A stretch of DNA of 64,000 nt from Mytilus galloprovincialis (GCF_965363235.1 NC_134839.1:95871743-95935742); one strand, 5' to 3'. Numbered from the stretch's first letter, positions 36,501 through 47,489 are shown. Notes: generated from the letters alone by a model not told the origin. Made by a program: numbers and translations.

Positions 36501-39500
36501 CTCCCATCACCTTCATGTAAGCCTTCTCCAATACTTACTGAATTAGAACCAGGGAAATCATATCCTCCCATCACCTTCATGTAAGCCTTTTCCAACAAGG
36601 AAACCCATAACTCATTTTTATTGTTCGAAAATGAACACAAAAGTTCTCTGTCTTTCCCCATTGGTAAAAAGTCATCCACAACCACCTGCAAATAATGTGT
36701 TCAATTAATTAGATCTTGCAGATTTAAATGATATATTAATAATACAACAAATATCATCAGCTGGTAACCTGCTCATGAGCAAACATATAATATTCAAATC
36801 CCTGTGTGACATGTGCAATGTAACATTTCTATTTATCTCAATATCACGTTAAATGTATAAGTTAATGTTCTCTAAACCCCAAAAGGGTAATGTTAATAAA
36901 ATTGAGAAAGGAAATAGGGAATGTGTCAAAGCGACAACAACCCGACCATAGAGCAGACAACAGTCGAAGGCCACCAATGGGTCTTCAATGTAGCGAGAAT
37001 TCCCGCACCCGTAGGTGTCCTTCAGCTGGCCCATAAAAATATGTATACTAGTACAGTGATAATGGACGTCATACTAAACTCCGAATTATACACAAGAAAC
37101 TAAAATTAAAATCATACAAGACTAACAAAGGCCAGAGATTACCTTTCTGTAGACTCCATTAAGGTGAAGTTTAATCATATATTTCCCACATGGATTGAAA
37201 ACTGGATCACCATTTCTGTTCTGAGGATAAATTATCCTGAAAAATTGTAAATACATTTAAAAGAAAGTGTAATACATTTAATAACAAAAATTAAAAACAA
37301 ATATTTTATAAACTGACTTGTAAAAGTGAATTTACAATGATTATATGTTGTCCTGGATGGTTCTCTGTTTAACTATTAACTCCACCCAAAGGAAGGTTGG
37401 ATCTTGGCTCATAATTATTTCATGGTTGAAGCTAACCAGAGATATAATCTTTACCTACACTTAAGTCATGTGCTGTAAACTGAATGTAAACCTTGACTTA
37501 TTTCATTGAACCATAAATTGATTCACGTTTTTTGCCAAAAAATTGGGCCAAAAAAATTAGACACCATTAGAAATACCTCCATATAATTTATAAAAAATAG
37601 AAAATAGCATTTACTAATTGGAAGATAATGGAGAACTTTTTCTTACGGAATTTGTTTTATACTAAGATTATCTTTCAAGCAGTTTCTGAAACCTTCTATT
37701 TAAAGAAAAGAAAAATTACCCACCTAGTTATCAGTTTCTTTTTAAATCTTCTCTCATACTGAGCACTGATGGCCAGTGAGGCTACAAAACTACAGTCACT
37801 AACAATTGTCTATAATAAAAATAATGAAGGTATTAAATGCAGTCCCTTAAAACAGTATGAACTTATATAATGAAGCCGTTAAACAAGAGGCATAAACAAT
37901 GGTCTGTAGAAAAATTTCTTTTATCAAAGTGTTTGTAAGCACTAAAGGGTAAAGATTGCTTTAATTAATTAGTGGGAAGTAAAATTAAACATTGCATTGT
38001 ATAAATCATTGGATGTATTACAATTATGGACAAGTGAAGGAAACTCCAATTCTAAAGATTACTTTAATGATGACATTATTGATATTTTAAAACAGATATT
38101 AGATTCTACACCTTGCACAAGTAATGCAATTTTCTTGACAAGTACAATATCAGTTTGTAACCTTAATATCTGAGCATATATTTCATTGATAAATTTCTGG
38201 AAAGCTTCATGGATAGGATGTTTATAATGTAATGATCAATGCACTTTATTTTGTATATCTCAAAAGAAGTAATAAGTCTTGGAAGATTTATATATCAAGT
38301 TAGTACAATAGGACTTTTTGGCATTTCATGCAATCTTAAACCAAAAATCTACCAAAATTACAGATTCTTAAGTTGATCGGTAAACATATTGCATTACTTT
38401 CTTTCATTGGGTTGCTGTATATATAATTTAAAAAAAAAAAAACACCACATATCCTTTTGTTCATATTAAAACAAGAAATTTATAAAAAAAAAGAGGAAAA
38501 TAATTAAAATTAATCTATTTGGGAATGCATTGTGTTACTAACTGTCTAAATAGCCATCATTTTAAAAAAGAGAAAATCTGTGTTCTTATTATATGTTTTA
38601 AGTAATATTTTGACTGTTCTCTTTTGTTCTGACTTTACAGAGTCTTTATCTTCCATGACCTTTTTTCTGTCCATTCCTATTCCAACACAGCTCTATGATA
38701 TGTACCTGTTTGATGCTAAAACATGAAATGGCATATATAAGTTGTGGATTATCACAGAATTCCTCAGGTCTCTTCCATCCTCCAAACCTTTCTCTCTGCT
38801 TAGGTGACAAAGCTAACTTCCCACATTTATCACTACAAAAATAGAAAACAGTCTATTTTTTTTTTACAATGAACAGATATAACATAAATCAGTTTAACAT
38901 TATGTAGAAAGTGAGCCAAAAATTGTAAAACACCTTGACCTACCCAAATAGGTACCGGTACTCTTTAATATGGGTGATAATACAGGAAACAAACAATGTT
39001 CAAATTTACTATACAAACATGAAGAGTTCAGCTTAAGGATGAACTTAAGTGAGGTTTAGGAGTTTTTGTCAAATGTTCGAACCCTTTGGTTTTTTCCCTA
39101 TGATAAAAGATAAAATATTTTGCCACATAACACACATTTTCTTTTAATTTTAAAGACTTCAATTAAGAATTGAATGCTTCTTTTTGTAACTTTATTGGGG
39201 TCTTAAAGCGTTGACCGAAGTACATTTTGTATGGGAAAAAATGTGCGCACGGTCAACGCTTTTACATCCCCATGAAGTTACAAAAAGAAGCATTCAATAA
39301 TTACATTTTTTAGCTAGGATCATGAAAACATGATTTTTATCAAGTTTTTATTTAATTTACCTGTGCACTTTATTGTGGGACCTCGTGTCATCATGAATGA
39401 TAAATTTTATTGTGTAATGAGGTTGATTAAGGAATAACACGAGATTACAGTGTAGCCAATCAGAATAAAGTATTATAATGAAACATACATCTAATGTAAT

Positions 39501-42500
39501 TATTAACTCATAAAAGGTCTTTTATCAAAATTTCATCAGGTTCTAGATTTCTTTTCTTTCCATTTTTTTAAATCACATATATCTTGACAAGGAGCTCCAA
39601 TATTTATCAATAATATTAGCTTATTTTGTTATTTACCAATGCTCTTCTGGCTTTAAATATAGTATCAATTTTAAATTCTACATTTTTTTAATTTCATTGA
39701 AGTACATCTTAAAATTCATATGAACAAATGTTAACTGAATGTACATATGTACATCTTTGAAAGCTCTATAAACACCTATGATAAAAGAAGAGATTTATAA
39801 ATTAACTGGTGTAAAAATTTCATAGCTTTACAATTTTTCATCATTTGTTAGTTACCTGTAAATAATTTTAAATACCATTTTCTTATGGTTAACCTACCTA
39901 TATGGTACAGGAAAGGCAAACTTTTCTTTCATATCTACACTCATAAAAGGCACATATTCTCTTCCATTAATAAAGGACGTTTTTCTCAGCACAGCTATCT
40001 CTTCTTTTGAGTAATCAGATGGACCAAGAGTTATTAAACCAGTCCTTGCTGTCTTGTTTGGTGCATTTGTCCTTTGATTCTGTGCAGTTGTCTCCCCTTC
40101 ATCTAAGAATGCTCCATGTCCTAATGGTGCCACTTTCTTTTCAGGTAATTTCCCTACATTTCCTTTCTTAGTTATTGTTTGTTTTACCACCTCTGCCCTA
40201 AATTTGAAAGAAAAATTAGTGAAACTAGTGCAAATTTTCTTTCATAACTTAAGAAATCATACTGAAGTCAAATATATTTATTATGTATCTCAAGTTTGGA
40301 CTGATTTCAGATTTACAATAATATGATAAAAACTTCTTGTGCATATTGAATTGGCCGAATAAAATGGAATATTTTGAAGGAATCTAATTAAGAAATAATT
40401 CATGGGGGCTTGAATATATCGTGATTTTACCACGGGTTGGCCCTTTATGACAAATATTTTACCCCTGAGCGATAGCGAGGGGTAAAATATCAGCATAAAG
40501 GGACAACCCGTGGTAAAATCTAGATATATTCAAGCCCCCATGAATTATTTCGATTCTGATAGGACACATACGGCAATTCTTTTGGATCGAAGCGCTCTAG
40601 GTGTAGGCAAATATTTGCCGTTCCCATAAATAAACGCACTAATAAACTAGCGTAAAAGAACGGAGCAAACTGCATTAGTGACATGTTTAAACTATTTAAA
40701 ATAATGTATTTTGACAGTTTTGGATGAATTTGAATGATAATTTATTTATATGTCTTATATGATGTACAATAAAGGGCTTTTGCCACATTTTAGCATCATT
40801 TGTGTATGTTTCCTTGTGATGATTTTCGGATTCACAAGCGTGTATTTTCCCGTAAAATGCTTACATTCTAACGTCATTGTTCTATGACGTCGGGTATCTC
40901 ATTCATAAAAAAGCATATGACGTGGGAGTACAATCGGAACAGCACTGGCAATATATTCATATTTTACCACGGGTGTGTACTCAAAGCGTTTGAAGGACGT
41001 CATGTTAGAATCTGAAATTTACTTTAATGCAAATATATATGATTTGGCAACATTTCAGATTTGGATTAAATTTTGTATGTATTTATTATAACTTGTTAAA
41101 TTGCATTTTAATTAATAATAAATGAAATGCTCCACTAGTGTGCAGCTTCATACGACTGCAGATGTCCATTGGTAAACACAATGAAGTATTCTTTTGTCTC
41201 TCATTATATATTATAAACTGACCTATCCAAAGCACTCTTGGCCATCTTTTCAACCTTTGCTTGTAAACTTTTGTCAGATGTACTACTCCTCTGTGTAAAA
41301 AAAAAGTTCAGAATAGAATAATTTATATTTATATTTTGCAATCATTGTTGAAGAATTTTACATATTAACTAATCATTTACTAATGTACTGTGTATATATA
41401 CATTTCGGGTATCAGTCATCCTTATTATTAAAGATATAAACCTAGGAAGATGTTGACTCTCATTTACATATGTACCATATAACTATAAATATTTCAGCAT
41501 GTGTATCTGTTTATTCAAATTTTTATTTCTTTCAATTTTGCATTAAAGTGAAAACAGTTTGAGATTTTTGATATTACTAATCACTTTGTGTACTCCTGAA
41601 CAGTTGCAGTAAAGTTGTTTAAGGTGTTTTTGGTGCTGTTACATATAAGTCTCAAACACATTTATGTGATTCAGGAATATTTGTTGGCATCCATGCAAAA
41701 ATAAACCTTCACAGTTTTGATTGAACACTTAAATATGAAATAACAAAATAACATGTTACATATAAAGGTAAACGTTTAGTCTTCAATCATGGACAAGCAT
41801 CATAATGTAAATAGGAAGTTGTTTGCAATAACTTAAGTGACAATAATAGTGTTTTATGAAATAGCATTGATTGCTATATTCTTACAATCTTTAGAAATAA
41901 TTCCACTGCTTCAGAGTAGAGTTCTACGGCTTCTTTGAGGTTCTCTGATTCATCTTCATCAAATGCTTGGTTCAACAAAAATGTAGCTCTTTCTAAGTTT
42001 AACTGGAAAATATCAGACAATCACTATCATAAACATTGACTTTTCAGTATATTCAAAATGCACAACATAAAAGAAAACTTTTTAAAGCCAACTAAACTTC
42101 TTAATGGAAGCCTGTCTAATGCTCAAAATTTTATTTTCATCTGACAAAGTCACATTGCTTCTATCTTTTTACCATCCACATATTCTTAACAATGAATATC
42201 TTCTTCAAATATTTTTTTCATCTTGCTTTTAATAATCTTTGTAAGTTATAAAGAAATATGTGACTGTAAGTATAAGTAGAATAAACCAAATATCACATTT
42301 TAAACACTATTGTTCCTACCAAACATATATGGTTCCAAATAAAAAACAGCATGAAATGAGGGTGGTATTTGAAATTTTACTCTTGAATTAAATTTTAGAC
42401 ACAAAACACAGTTGTAATTTCAAGAACCAAGTAGATCCTGTTTCAGTAGCATTTTTTGTTAGCTTGATTTTACAGTTTGACAATGTATCTTCAATTTTGC

Positions 42501-44312
42501 AGTATATGTGCTCACTTTGTGTCAAAGACAGACAAAGTAGTTCTAGCCTTAAAATGAAGCTTTTACCTTTTCTTCAGACTTTGGTTGTTGCTGGTTTTGT
42601 TTAACTTGTGCAGCTGCAAAAAATAGCAATAGACACATTTTGTAATTTCACTATCTAAATAAATATTTGTTAGTAATGTACTATGTTTACTAATCTAATG
42701 TGTTGATGGCAGATTTTTTTATTATTTGATTGTTTCTGTTTCAATAATTCACATATTTTATAGATTCAGGAATATCTAGAGCTTGTCCTATTGTTTAGAC
42801 ATCCGTTTACTGTTAAAGACTGCTTGTTGCCCTTTATATGTCATTTGAATATTTTTGTGTAAGGCTGTTTTAAGTTTTTTGTCAATTTGATTGCATATTC
42901 TCTCATTTTGTCAATTTGATTGCATACTCTATCACTCTACCATAAGCATGATAAGTTAGACCAAGAATAGTTTATTATGAGCACTAAACGAATGACCTGT
43001 GTAACAATAGCTATCTCAAACTTTTTCATCAAAAGATTTTCTCTACCTCATACTGTTTTAACCCTTTCCTCCATAATGACGCCTTTTGATGCCACTCCCT
43101 TAACTCCTAATGACGCCTTTGGACTCCTGTGTAGTACCTTAGTTGTAACGTTTTGACTAAGAAATGTCTGCATCAGACTTAATAAAATTTGTATCCAATA
43201 TGAAAAGGATATTCATAAGAATATCTGACATAAATTTATTTGCTGAAATATTTGTTATTCACAATGCATTAATATTTTAAAGCATATTTTCAGCATTTTA
43301 TTGAAAAAATCCTATGCGAATCAAGTATGCAAAAAAAAAAAAAAATCCATTGAGGAAAGGGTTAAGAAAAATGAAAATTGATGCAGACAAATAGGATTTT
43401 TTCCCCTGAAAACCTCAAACATTTTATAATCTTTTAGTGTGTAAGAAGTGCAATCTAAAGTAACATACCTGCCGACTTGAGTTGTTCTGCTCTAAGAATG
43501 TAATCATTTGCTCTTTCTACAATGTTAGGGACATGTGAACCTGCTAATGCTGCGCTCAATAAAGCCTGAGCTGCTTCCTGTTCAATGATATTTATTTCAT
43601 GTAGAACATCAATAATGTATGAAGTTGTTATTTCTTGAATGGCATTAGTTTTCATTTATCTTTTCTATTTATTGCTGTGACAATACATGCATTCATGAAT
43701 TAATGTGTTGTTCGGTCACTCATTCAATATTTTTCTATATTTGAATTCCTTTGATAAGCTATTTTTTTATAATTAATTTATTAAGCCAGTTGAAGTAAAA
43801 CAGAGAGATATTTCATCATCTTGTTTATATAAAATCCTTTATATTATCATCAAATTTTTTATAAGAATTATTTCTGATCCATGTTTCATAAAATTGCATG
43901 AAAAAAACCTCAGAAATGTTGTTAATGAAATACATCTATACTTTAACAGTACTTCATTTCTTTAAATATCTATCAAACTGATTGAAAAATTTTGATTAAA
44001 CCTTGAAATTTGCATTTAATTAACCATAATTCTCAAAACTAAAAACAAACCAACAAACAAAAATAATAAGATATGGACAATACACCTATTTTTTTTAGAT
44101 CTACTCGAACAAATAAAACACACTATGACCTTAAATTCAATTAAGCACAGTTTACATGAACTTTAAGATAGTTTAAGACTTACATTGTAATAAAATATTG
44201 CCATGCCATAGTTCTCATTTGTATCATTGTTAACTGCCTGTACAGCGAATGCCTTGCCATCGTTTTCTAAAGCTGTAGGATCAGGAGCATAATCATCACA
44301 ACTAGGATCCAT
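29186..44312 (-). CDS. CAPN7: Calpain-7 (PalB-type cysteine protease), complete, 19 coding exons
   Basis: Calcium-independent intracellular cysteine protease of the PalBH branch; known homologues bind ESCRT-III through N-terminal MIT domains and act in endosomal sorting and cytokinetic abscission. Exons (minus strand): 44312-44184, 43577-43469, 42613-42567, 42002-41886, 41290-41223, 40197-39898, 38832-38706, 37809-37724, 37236-37143, 36685-36539, 35762-35535, 34849-34705, 33967-33868, 33549-33417, 32426-32351, 31804-31593, 30348-30209, 29878-29786, 29330-29186. All introns are GT-AG and all phases agree, giving 2496 nt, 831 residues plus TGA, against ~813 in human. Order: MIT 1 (~13-88), MIT 2 (~96-160), linker, papain-like core with Cys305 (VSDCSF), His473 (PTHAYA) and Asn493 (LKNPW), then two C2-like domains. 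The ATG has G at -3 and +4. No break or missing catalytic residue is seen, so it is probably functional. Confidence 0.96.
30485..30761. mobile_element. Foldback element in calpain-7 intron 16
   Basis: Two ~110-bp inverted arms (30485-30597 and 30649-30761) share GATTCCAT, GGCAAAGGTA, TTAGCTTGCTTG, GAAGTCATTATTAGGT and ACCCTCC in opposite orientation, with about 50 bp between them. This is typical of a MITE or foldback transposon; no clear target duplication was found. Confidence 0.8.
30803..30887. repeat. Near-perfect hairpin in calpain-7 intron 16
   Basis: CTAGTGAGAGCAATTAAACA and its inverted copy TGTTTAATTGTTCTCACTAG face each other across an AT-rich loop. Outer ATTCTAG/CTAGAAT words extend the symmetry with a small interruption. 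Confidence 0.75.
33868..40197 (-). CDS. CAPN7: Calpain-7 exons 6-13: linker and protease core
   Basis: Exon 6 (100 codons) is a Lys/Thr/Gly-rich linker ending in the conserved [20 protein letters not shown] entry to the protease domain. Exon 8 carries the nucleophile in [11 protein letters not shown]. Exon 10 encodes [10 protein letters not shown] through [17 protein letters not shown]. Exon 11 begins [14 protein letters not shown] and carries the histidine in [12 protein letters not shown]. Exon 12 carries the asparagine in [13 protein letters not shown]. Exon 13 ends the domain ([12 protein letters not shown]). The EF-hand module of classical calpains is absent, as expected for this subfamily. 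Introns 6, 7, 8 and 12 show no gene; introns 9, 10 and 11 carry repeats listed separately. Confidence 0.94.
34010..34275. repeat. Weak dispersed-repeat remnant in calpain-7 intron 12
   Basis: Contains AAGGAGCATAACTCTGGAAC and GAGGCATAACTCTTGAA with the phrase AAACTTAAGTTAGAG(T)GCAGAAAC, which is also seen in the repeat at 35040 (ACTTAAGTTAGAGAACGGAAAC). Boundaries are not clear. Confidence 0.4.
35040..35446. repeat. Dispersed repeat F4 in calpain-7 intron 11, hairpin at each end
   Basis: Begins with GTGTCC-CCAT-GGACAC (35045-35060). It contains two related ~150-bp parts, each with CAACT(T/C)AAGTTAGAGAA, then a tract ACACAGACAGACAAG, and ends with a 6-bp-stem hairpin CCGCCA-CTACAA-TGGCGG (35418-35435) followed by CATAAA. 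I recall related repeats ending in GGGCATAAAA in mussels. Confidence 0.6.
35860..36140. repeat. Diverged dispersed repeat in calpain-7 intron 10
   Basis: Phrases such as CTGTATTAGCCTGTTCC, CAGGAGCCCGTTATTCAGTG and GTTCATTGTTGAAGG match a common mussel repeat as I remember it. There is no second copy in this window, so this rests on recollection. The 63-codon ORF inside is not a gene. Confidence 0.4.
36341..36596 (-). repeat. Four 64-bp tandem copies spanning the calpain-7 exon 10 end and its splice donor
   Basis: Copies start at 36341, 36405, 36469 and 36533 (plus-strand word ACTTACTGAATTAG). The last is the real end of exon 10 with its donor TCA|GTAAGTATTGG; the other three lie in intron 10 and repeat the donor. 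They differ by only one or two bases (for example CATCCCC in the first), so the duplication is young. Reading through the first donor meets TGA after 14 codons, so only the exon-proximal donor gives the full protein. Confidence 0.93.
36898..37137. repeat. Dispersed retroelement-like fragment in calpain-7 intron 9
   Basis: CAACAACCCGACCATAGAGC, GTCTTCAATGTAGCGAGAA and ACTAACAAAGGCCAGAG match a very common mussel repeat from memory; no other copy occurs here. It ends about 5 bp inside the intron next to the exon 9 donor (GTAATCTC, 37142-37135). Confidence 0.5.
39168..39303. mobile_element. Hairpin element in calpain-7 intron 6
   Basis: Arms of ~50 bp (TTGAATGCTTCTTTTTGTAA ... AGCGTTGACCG and its inverted copy) enclose ~30 bp. 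One or two indels occur between arms. Confidence 0.75.
40391..40552. mobile_element. 162-bp palindrome in calpain-7 intron 5, start of a larger element
   Basis: Arms of ~75 bp (AGAAATAATTCATGGGGGCT, GATTTTACCACGGGTTG, CCCTTTATG) meet at CCCCTGAGCGATAGCGAGGGG. ATTTTACCACGGGT recurs at about 40964, so the whole element may extend to ~41010. The stretch 40553-41222 is otherwise without an ORF. Confidence 0.75.
41223..44312 (-). CDS. CAPN7: Calpain-7 exons 1-5: tandem MIT domains
   Basis: Exon 1 encodes a start of MDPSCDDY and a helix ending GMAIFYYN. Exon 2 continues [13 protein letters not shown] and [10 protein letters not shown], which together form the first three-helix MIT bundle. Exon 3 is a short Gln-rich link of 16 codons. 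Exon 4 ([18 protein letters not shown]...[13 protein letters not shown]) with exon 5 ([12 protein letters not shown]) forms the second MIT domain. MIT domains of this protease bind C-terminal motifs of ESCRT-III subunits; this is family knowledge. Introns 1, 3 and 4 show only AT-rich sequence; intron 2 holds the TTAA-flanked element at 43062-43361. Confidence 0.93.
43062..43361. mobile_element. 300-bp piggyBac-like non-autonomous element in calpain-7 intron 2
   Basis: TTAA at 43058-43061 and 43362-43365 flanks inverted ends CCCTTTCCTC and GAGGAAAGGG. TTAA plus CCC-starting ends is the hallmark of piggyBac transposons. There is no ORF, so it would depend on a transposase in trans. Confidence 0.8.
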
Positions 44313-44750
44313 TTCTTTGTGTTTATTTCATTGTATTCATTATAATTACCTATCAAATATCAAATACAAATTTAAAACTTAAATGCTTTGTGCAATTGCT
44401 AGAATCTGAAACGCATCTCGGTTTACCTTTGATTAATAAATCAGTTAGTTTTTACGTCTTTGGTACTGTGCGTTATCAAACGTACCCTTTGGTACAGGGT
44501 TTCAATTTTCTTTAGGGCAAGGGAAAAAAAGTTACGACTCGATCTTCAAAATGCATATTAGAAGTATTATAATTATACTATAGTGGACACGTCCGTTCAT
44601 GATATCCCCTTGGGCACGGGTAAATATTGAAACACACTTATTTTGTCACATCGCCGTGTCAAACTGAATCCCTTAGGATAAGGGTTTTCCTCTTGGGCAA
44701 AGGAAATAGTAAGGGAAGTTATACTCTGCAATATTAGTCTTACACTCTAA
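44313..44750 (-). promoter_or_regulatory. Upstream region of calpain-7
   Basis: Directly upstream of the ATG. I see no convincing TATA box. The words CCCTTTGG, TTTAGGGCAAGGG and CCCTTAGGATAAGGG recur loosely. A 5' noncoding exon is possible (minus-strand GATAG|GTAATTATAA near 44350). The transcription start cannot be placed. Confidence 0.3.
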
Positions 44751-44800
44751 AAAGGGCACACCCATGTCACAGCGGTAACTGCTCAAAAAACTGTACTCAA

Positions 44801-45335
44801 ATGTGTGTGTTTTGTGAAAAATGTGAAACATGGTTTCACCAAAGATGTCAGAAATTAACAAAAGATCAGTTTCGGGTCTTAAGTCAGACTAAAAGCTGTG
44901 ATTTTATATGTACACAATGTTGTCATACAAAAGATCATCTTTCTATTAGTAGATTAGAAGCTTATGCAAGTAAAATTTGTTGACAGATGGCTTAAATGTA
45001 GACTTTGAGCAAAGCTCCTTAATAAGCCATTTTCAATGCACAAAAGCTCTATGGCAGATTAAATCTGAGAAAGAAAAGGCTTTTGCATTGCAAAAATTCT
45101 TGACTCATGGGAGAAAGTTATATGCAAACCCAAAGTCCATCACTTAAACAGATGGTGGGCTGACAATCCCATATGGACCCCAAGGTAGAACCATGTCCTC
45201 GTCGTGGGGTCTGGAAACACACTTAAATAATAAAGATGGCAAAGCGATGCTGAGAGTTCTACAAATAAAGCATAGCATTGACATAACAAGATTACAGTTA
45301 GAGCATAGCATTAAGCAAATGAATCAAAAGATTAT
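44801..45335 (+). pseudogene. Decayed transposon-type ORF with a PHD-finger-like segment
   Basis: The ORF 44801-44983 reads CVFCEKCETWFHQRCQKLT ... CDFICTQC, which matches the second half of a PHD zinc finger (C-x2-C, W-F-H-x2-C, C-x2-C). A second open stretch (45193-45330; SSWGLETHLNNKDGKAM and repeated LQ(I/L)(K/E)HSI) lies downstream after stop codons and a frame change. Similar PHD segments occur in mobile-element proteins of invertebrates. The piece is too short and broken to be a working gene. It lies ~0.5 kb upstream of the calpain-7 ATG in the opposite direction. Confidence 0.5.
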
Positions 45336-45394
45336 GTTCTATTATGGCCACTCCATATATATCTCCATTTGTTTATTCATACTTTGACTTTGCT

Positions 45395-45838
45395 GAAAAC
45401 AGATACATGTACATACAAATGGTGAAGTTGAAATCATCCCTTCGTAAATTTTACGGACGCCATCATGAGTTGGTTGACCGTTATGGGATAACCGTTTCAC
45501 AAATGATATCGGATATGTTCCTTACGACGTAACTACAATCCCCTTCCCTTTCATGAATGTGACCTATCGAATTAGACTATTTACCGGATTTGTTATCACA
45601 TAAGCAACACGACGGGTGCCACATGTGGAGCAGGATCTGCTTACCCTTCCGGAGCACCTGAGATCACCCCTAGTTTTTTGGTGGGGTTCGTGTTGTTTAT
45701 TCTTTAGTTTTCTATGTTGTGTCATGTGTGCTGTTGTTTGATTGTCTTTTTCATTTTTAGCCATGGCGTTGTCAGTTTGTTTTAGATTTATGAGTTTGAC
45801 TGTCCCTTTGGTATCTTTCGTCCCTCTTTTATCTTATA
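45395..45838 (+). pseudogene. Reverse-transcriptase element, 3' end (copy 1)
   Basis: The last ~39 codons of an RT polyprotein ([20 protein letters not shown] ... SDMF, stop at 45530-45532) are followed by a conserved ~300-bp 3' tail ending TTTCGTCCCTCTTTTATC. The same tail is found inverted at 52026-52320 and in part at 61927-62030. The element is 5' truncated. I tentatively place it among Penelope-like or related endonuclease-less elements. Confidence 0.65.
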
Positions 45839-45874
45839 AATATTCTTCATATTCAATAATAAAAAAAAGAAGCT

Positions 45875-46000
45875 CAATCTCTTTCTTCCTCACAAATGTT
45901 TAATTTCTTCATCTACCAATATAATAATATAAATTTCACAATCTCTTTCTTCCTCACAAATGTTTAATTTCTTCGTCTATCTATATAATATACATGATAT
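45875..46000. repeat. 64-bp tandem duplication
   Basis: CAATCTCTTTCTTCCTCACA with its following ~40 bp occurs at 45875 and again at 45939. Confidence 0.7.
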
Positions 46001-47230
46001 ATAAAATATCTGCTCGTATATTAAAGAAAAAACATTAAATAAAAATTTAATTATATTTAATTAAAAAATCAAAGCGCGAAAGCACTGTAAAGGCAGTAAA
46101 TTACAGGTTGTGTGTATTTCTGGTCCAGTTATATCATTATCTTCCATAGAACAGAGGTGGTTTGTAGTATTTAAGATTTAGAGTTCTCTTGTACCTAGTT
46201 TACCTATATCTATAGTCTACTGTTTACAGTATATTTTCTGTACCTCGCCATGAAATGCATTTTTAAGACATATAAGAACTTTTCATTTTAATATAAATAG
46301 ACTATTTTCAATTACTGATTATATACGCATATTCAATGACTCCCATCTTATGAAAAATAGTTCACAAAGATTGACTAGTCTCCGTACTGTGTGTCTTGCA
46401 AGAACATCAAGTAACATAATGGTAGATGTACATAGTTACATGTCAACTCTTTTGATGACCATACTTTTTCTTAAATTCTAACTCCAAGCAAAACCATTTT
46501 TCAGTATAAACATGATAAAGTACATGTAATCTACTGGTATGAATGAAAAAGGAGTTTTTAATTAAGGAAACAATGACATCTGGTGGCCACAATAGCTGTC
46601 TCATTAGCATTTTAACCACTTCCCATATTTGCAATTAAGACAATAGAAGAAAATTATTCAACGCAAAAACAAAACTTACTTGCAAAATCTCTTTACGGTA
46701 TGAGTTTTTCTCATTGTTTGAGATAGTACAGTAGTACCTGTAACTGCTTATACCCATTTCTTATTCACTTTAGTTTGATAACCTCACGATATATTTTGTA
46801 TATACATTGTACCACATCTCCTTATTTTTATATGCATTACAATAACATGAACAATTGTAATTCAAATCTATATATCAAAGAAAAATGAATTGCACCACTT
46901 TCATTTATGCATCCTTTGGCAAAATACAAGTTCTAAAATGACACAATATATATTTATTTATAAAAAAATAAAATTTAGTATACGACTCTCAACAGGTATA
47001 AAAAAATGCACAGCTGTGTCATGATTTGCGAAATCTTTGCTGAAAACATAGGCATTAATGGTGTTTGAGTAATTCCATCTGTGAAGCTCAACATTAGCTC
47101 GACAGTTGGTGGTGGACAATTATAAATCCCTTCTGCATTCAGTCTCTTGCTTGCAAATAGTGCATGAAAATAGGATGGGAATGGCAGTAGACAAGACTCT
47201 TTAAAGTGGGTTTGTGCCCTGAAAAAAGTT
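46001..47230. other. Intergenic, nothing recognised
   Basis: AT-rich single-copy-looking sequence. The longest ORF (63 codons, minus) has no recognisable features. Confidence 0.5.
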
Positions 47231-47241
47231 TTATAACATTA

Positions 47242-47489
47242 GGCCTAAAATAAAATATTGTTTGTTTCCCCAATCCCGACCGACCCTGCAAAAACAGTGA
47301 TACTCATAAAATTTTATTGTCACATTTAAGTCAAATATTATTTTATTCATTTCTGATTTTCAGGCTTGCAGGATCGTCCAATGTTCTTGTAGCTTTTTGG
47401 AAAAAATAAAATTATTTCCCTACCTTCCGACCCACACCTGGCTTAGCAGGGTCGGGATTGGGGAAACAAACAATATATTAATTTAGGCC
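47242..47489. mobile_element. 248-bp PIF/Harbinger-like MITE
   Basis: Inverted ends of ~45 bp (GGCCTAAAATAAAATATTG..., then TTTCCCCAATCCCGACC) and a TTA direct repeat on both sides (47239-47241 and 47490-47492). A 3-bp TTA target and a GG-starting terminus are typical of PIF/Harbinger elements. No ORF. Confidence 0.85.

Noticed and set aside
36494..36538. Extension of calpain-7 exon 10 past its donor
   Set aside because: The reading frame past the donor comes from the 64-bp duplication and ends at a stop; homology resumes exactly in exon 11.
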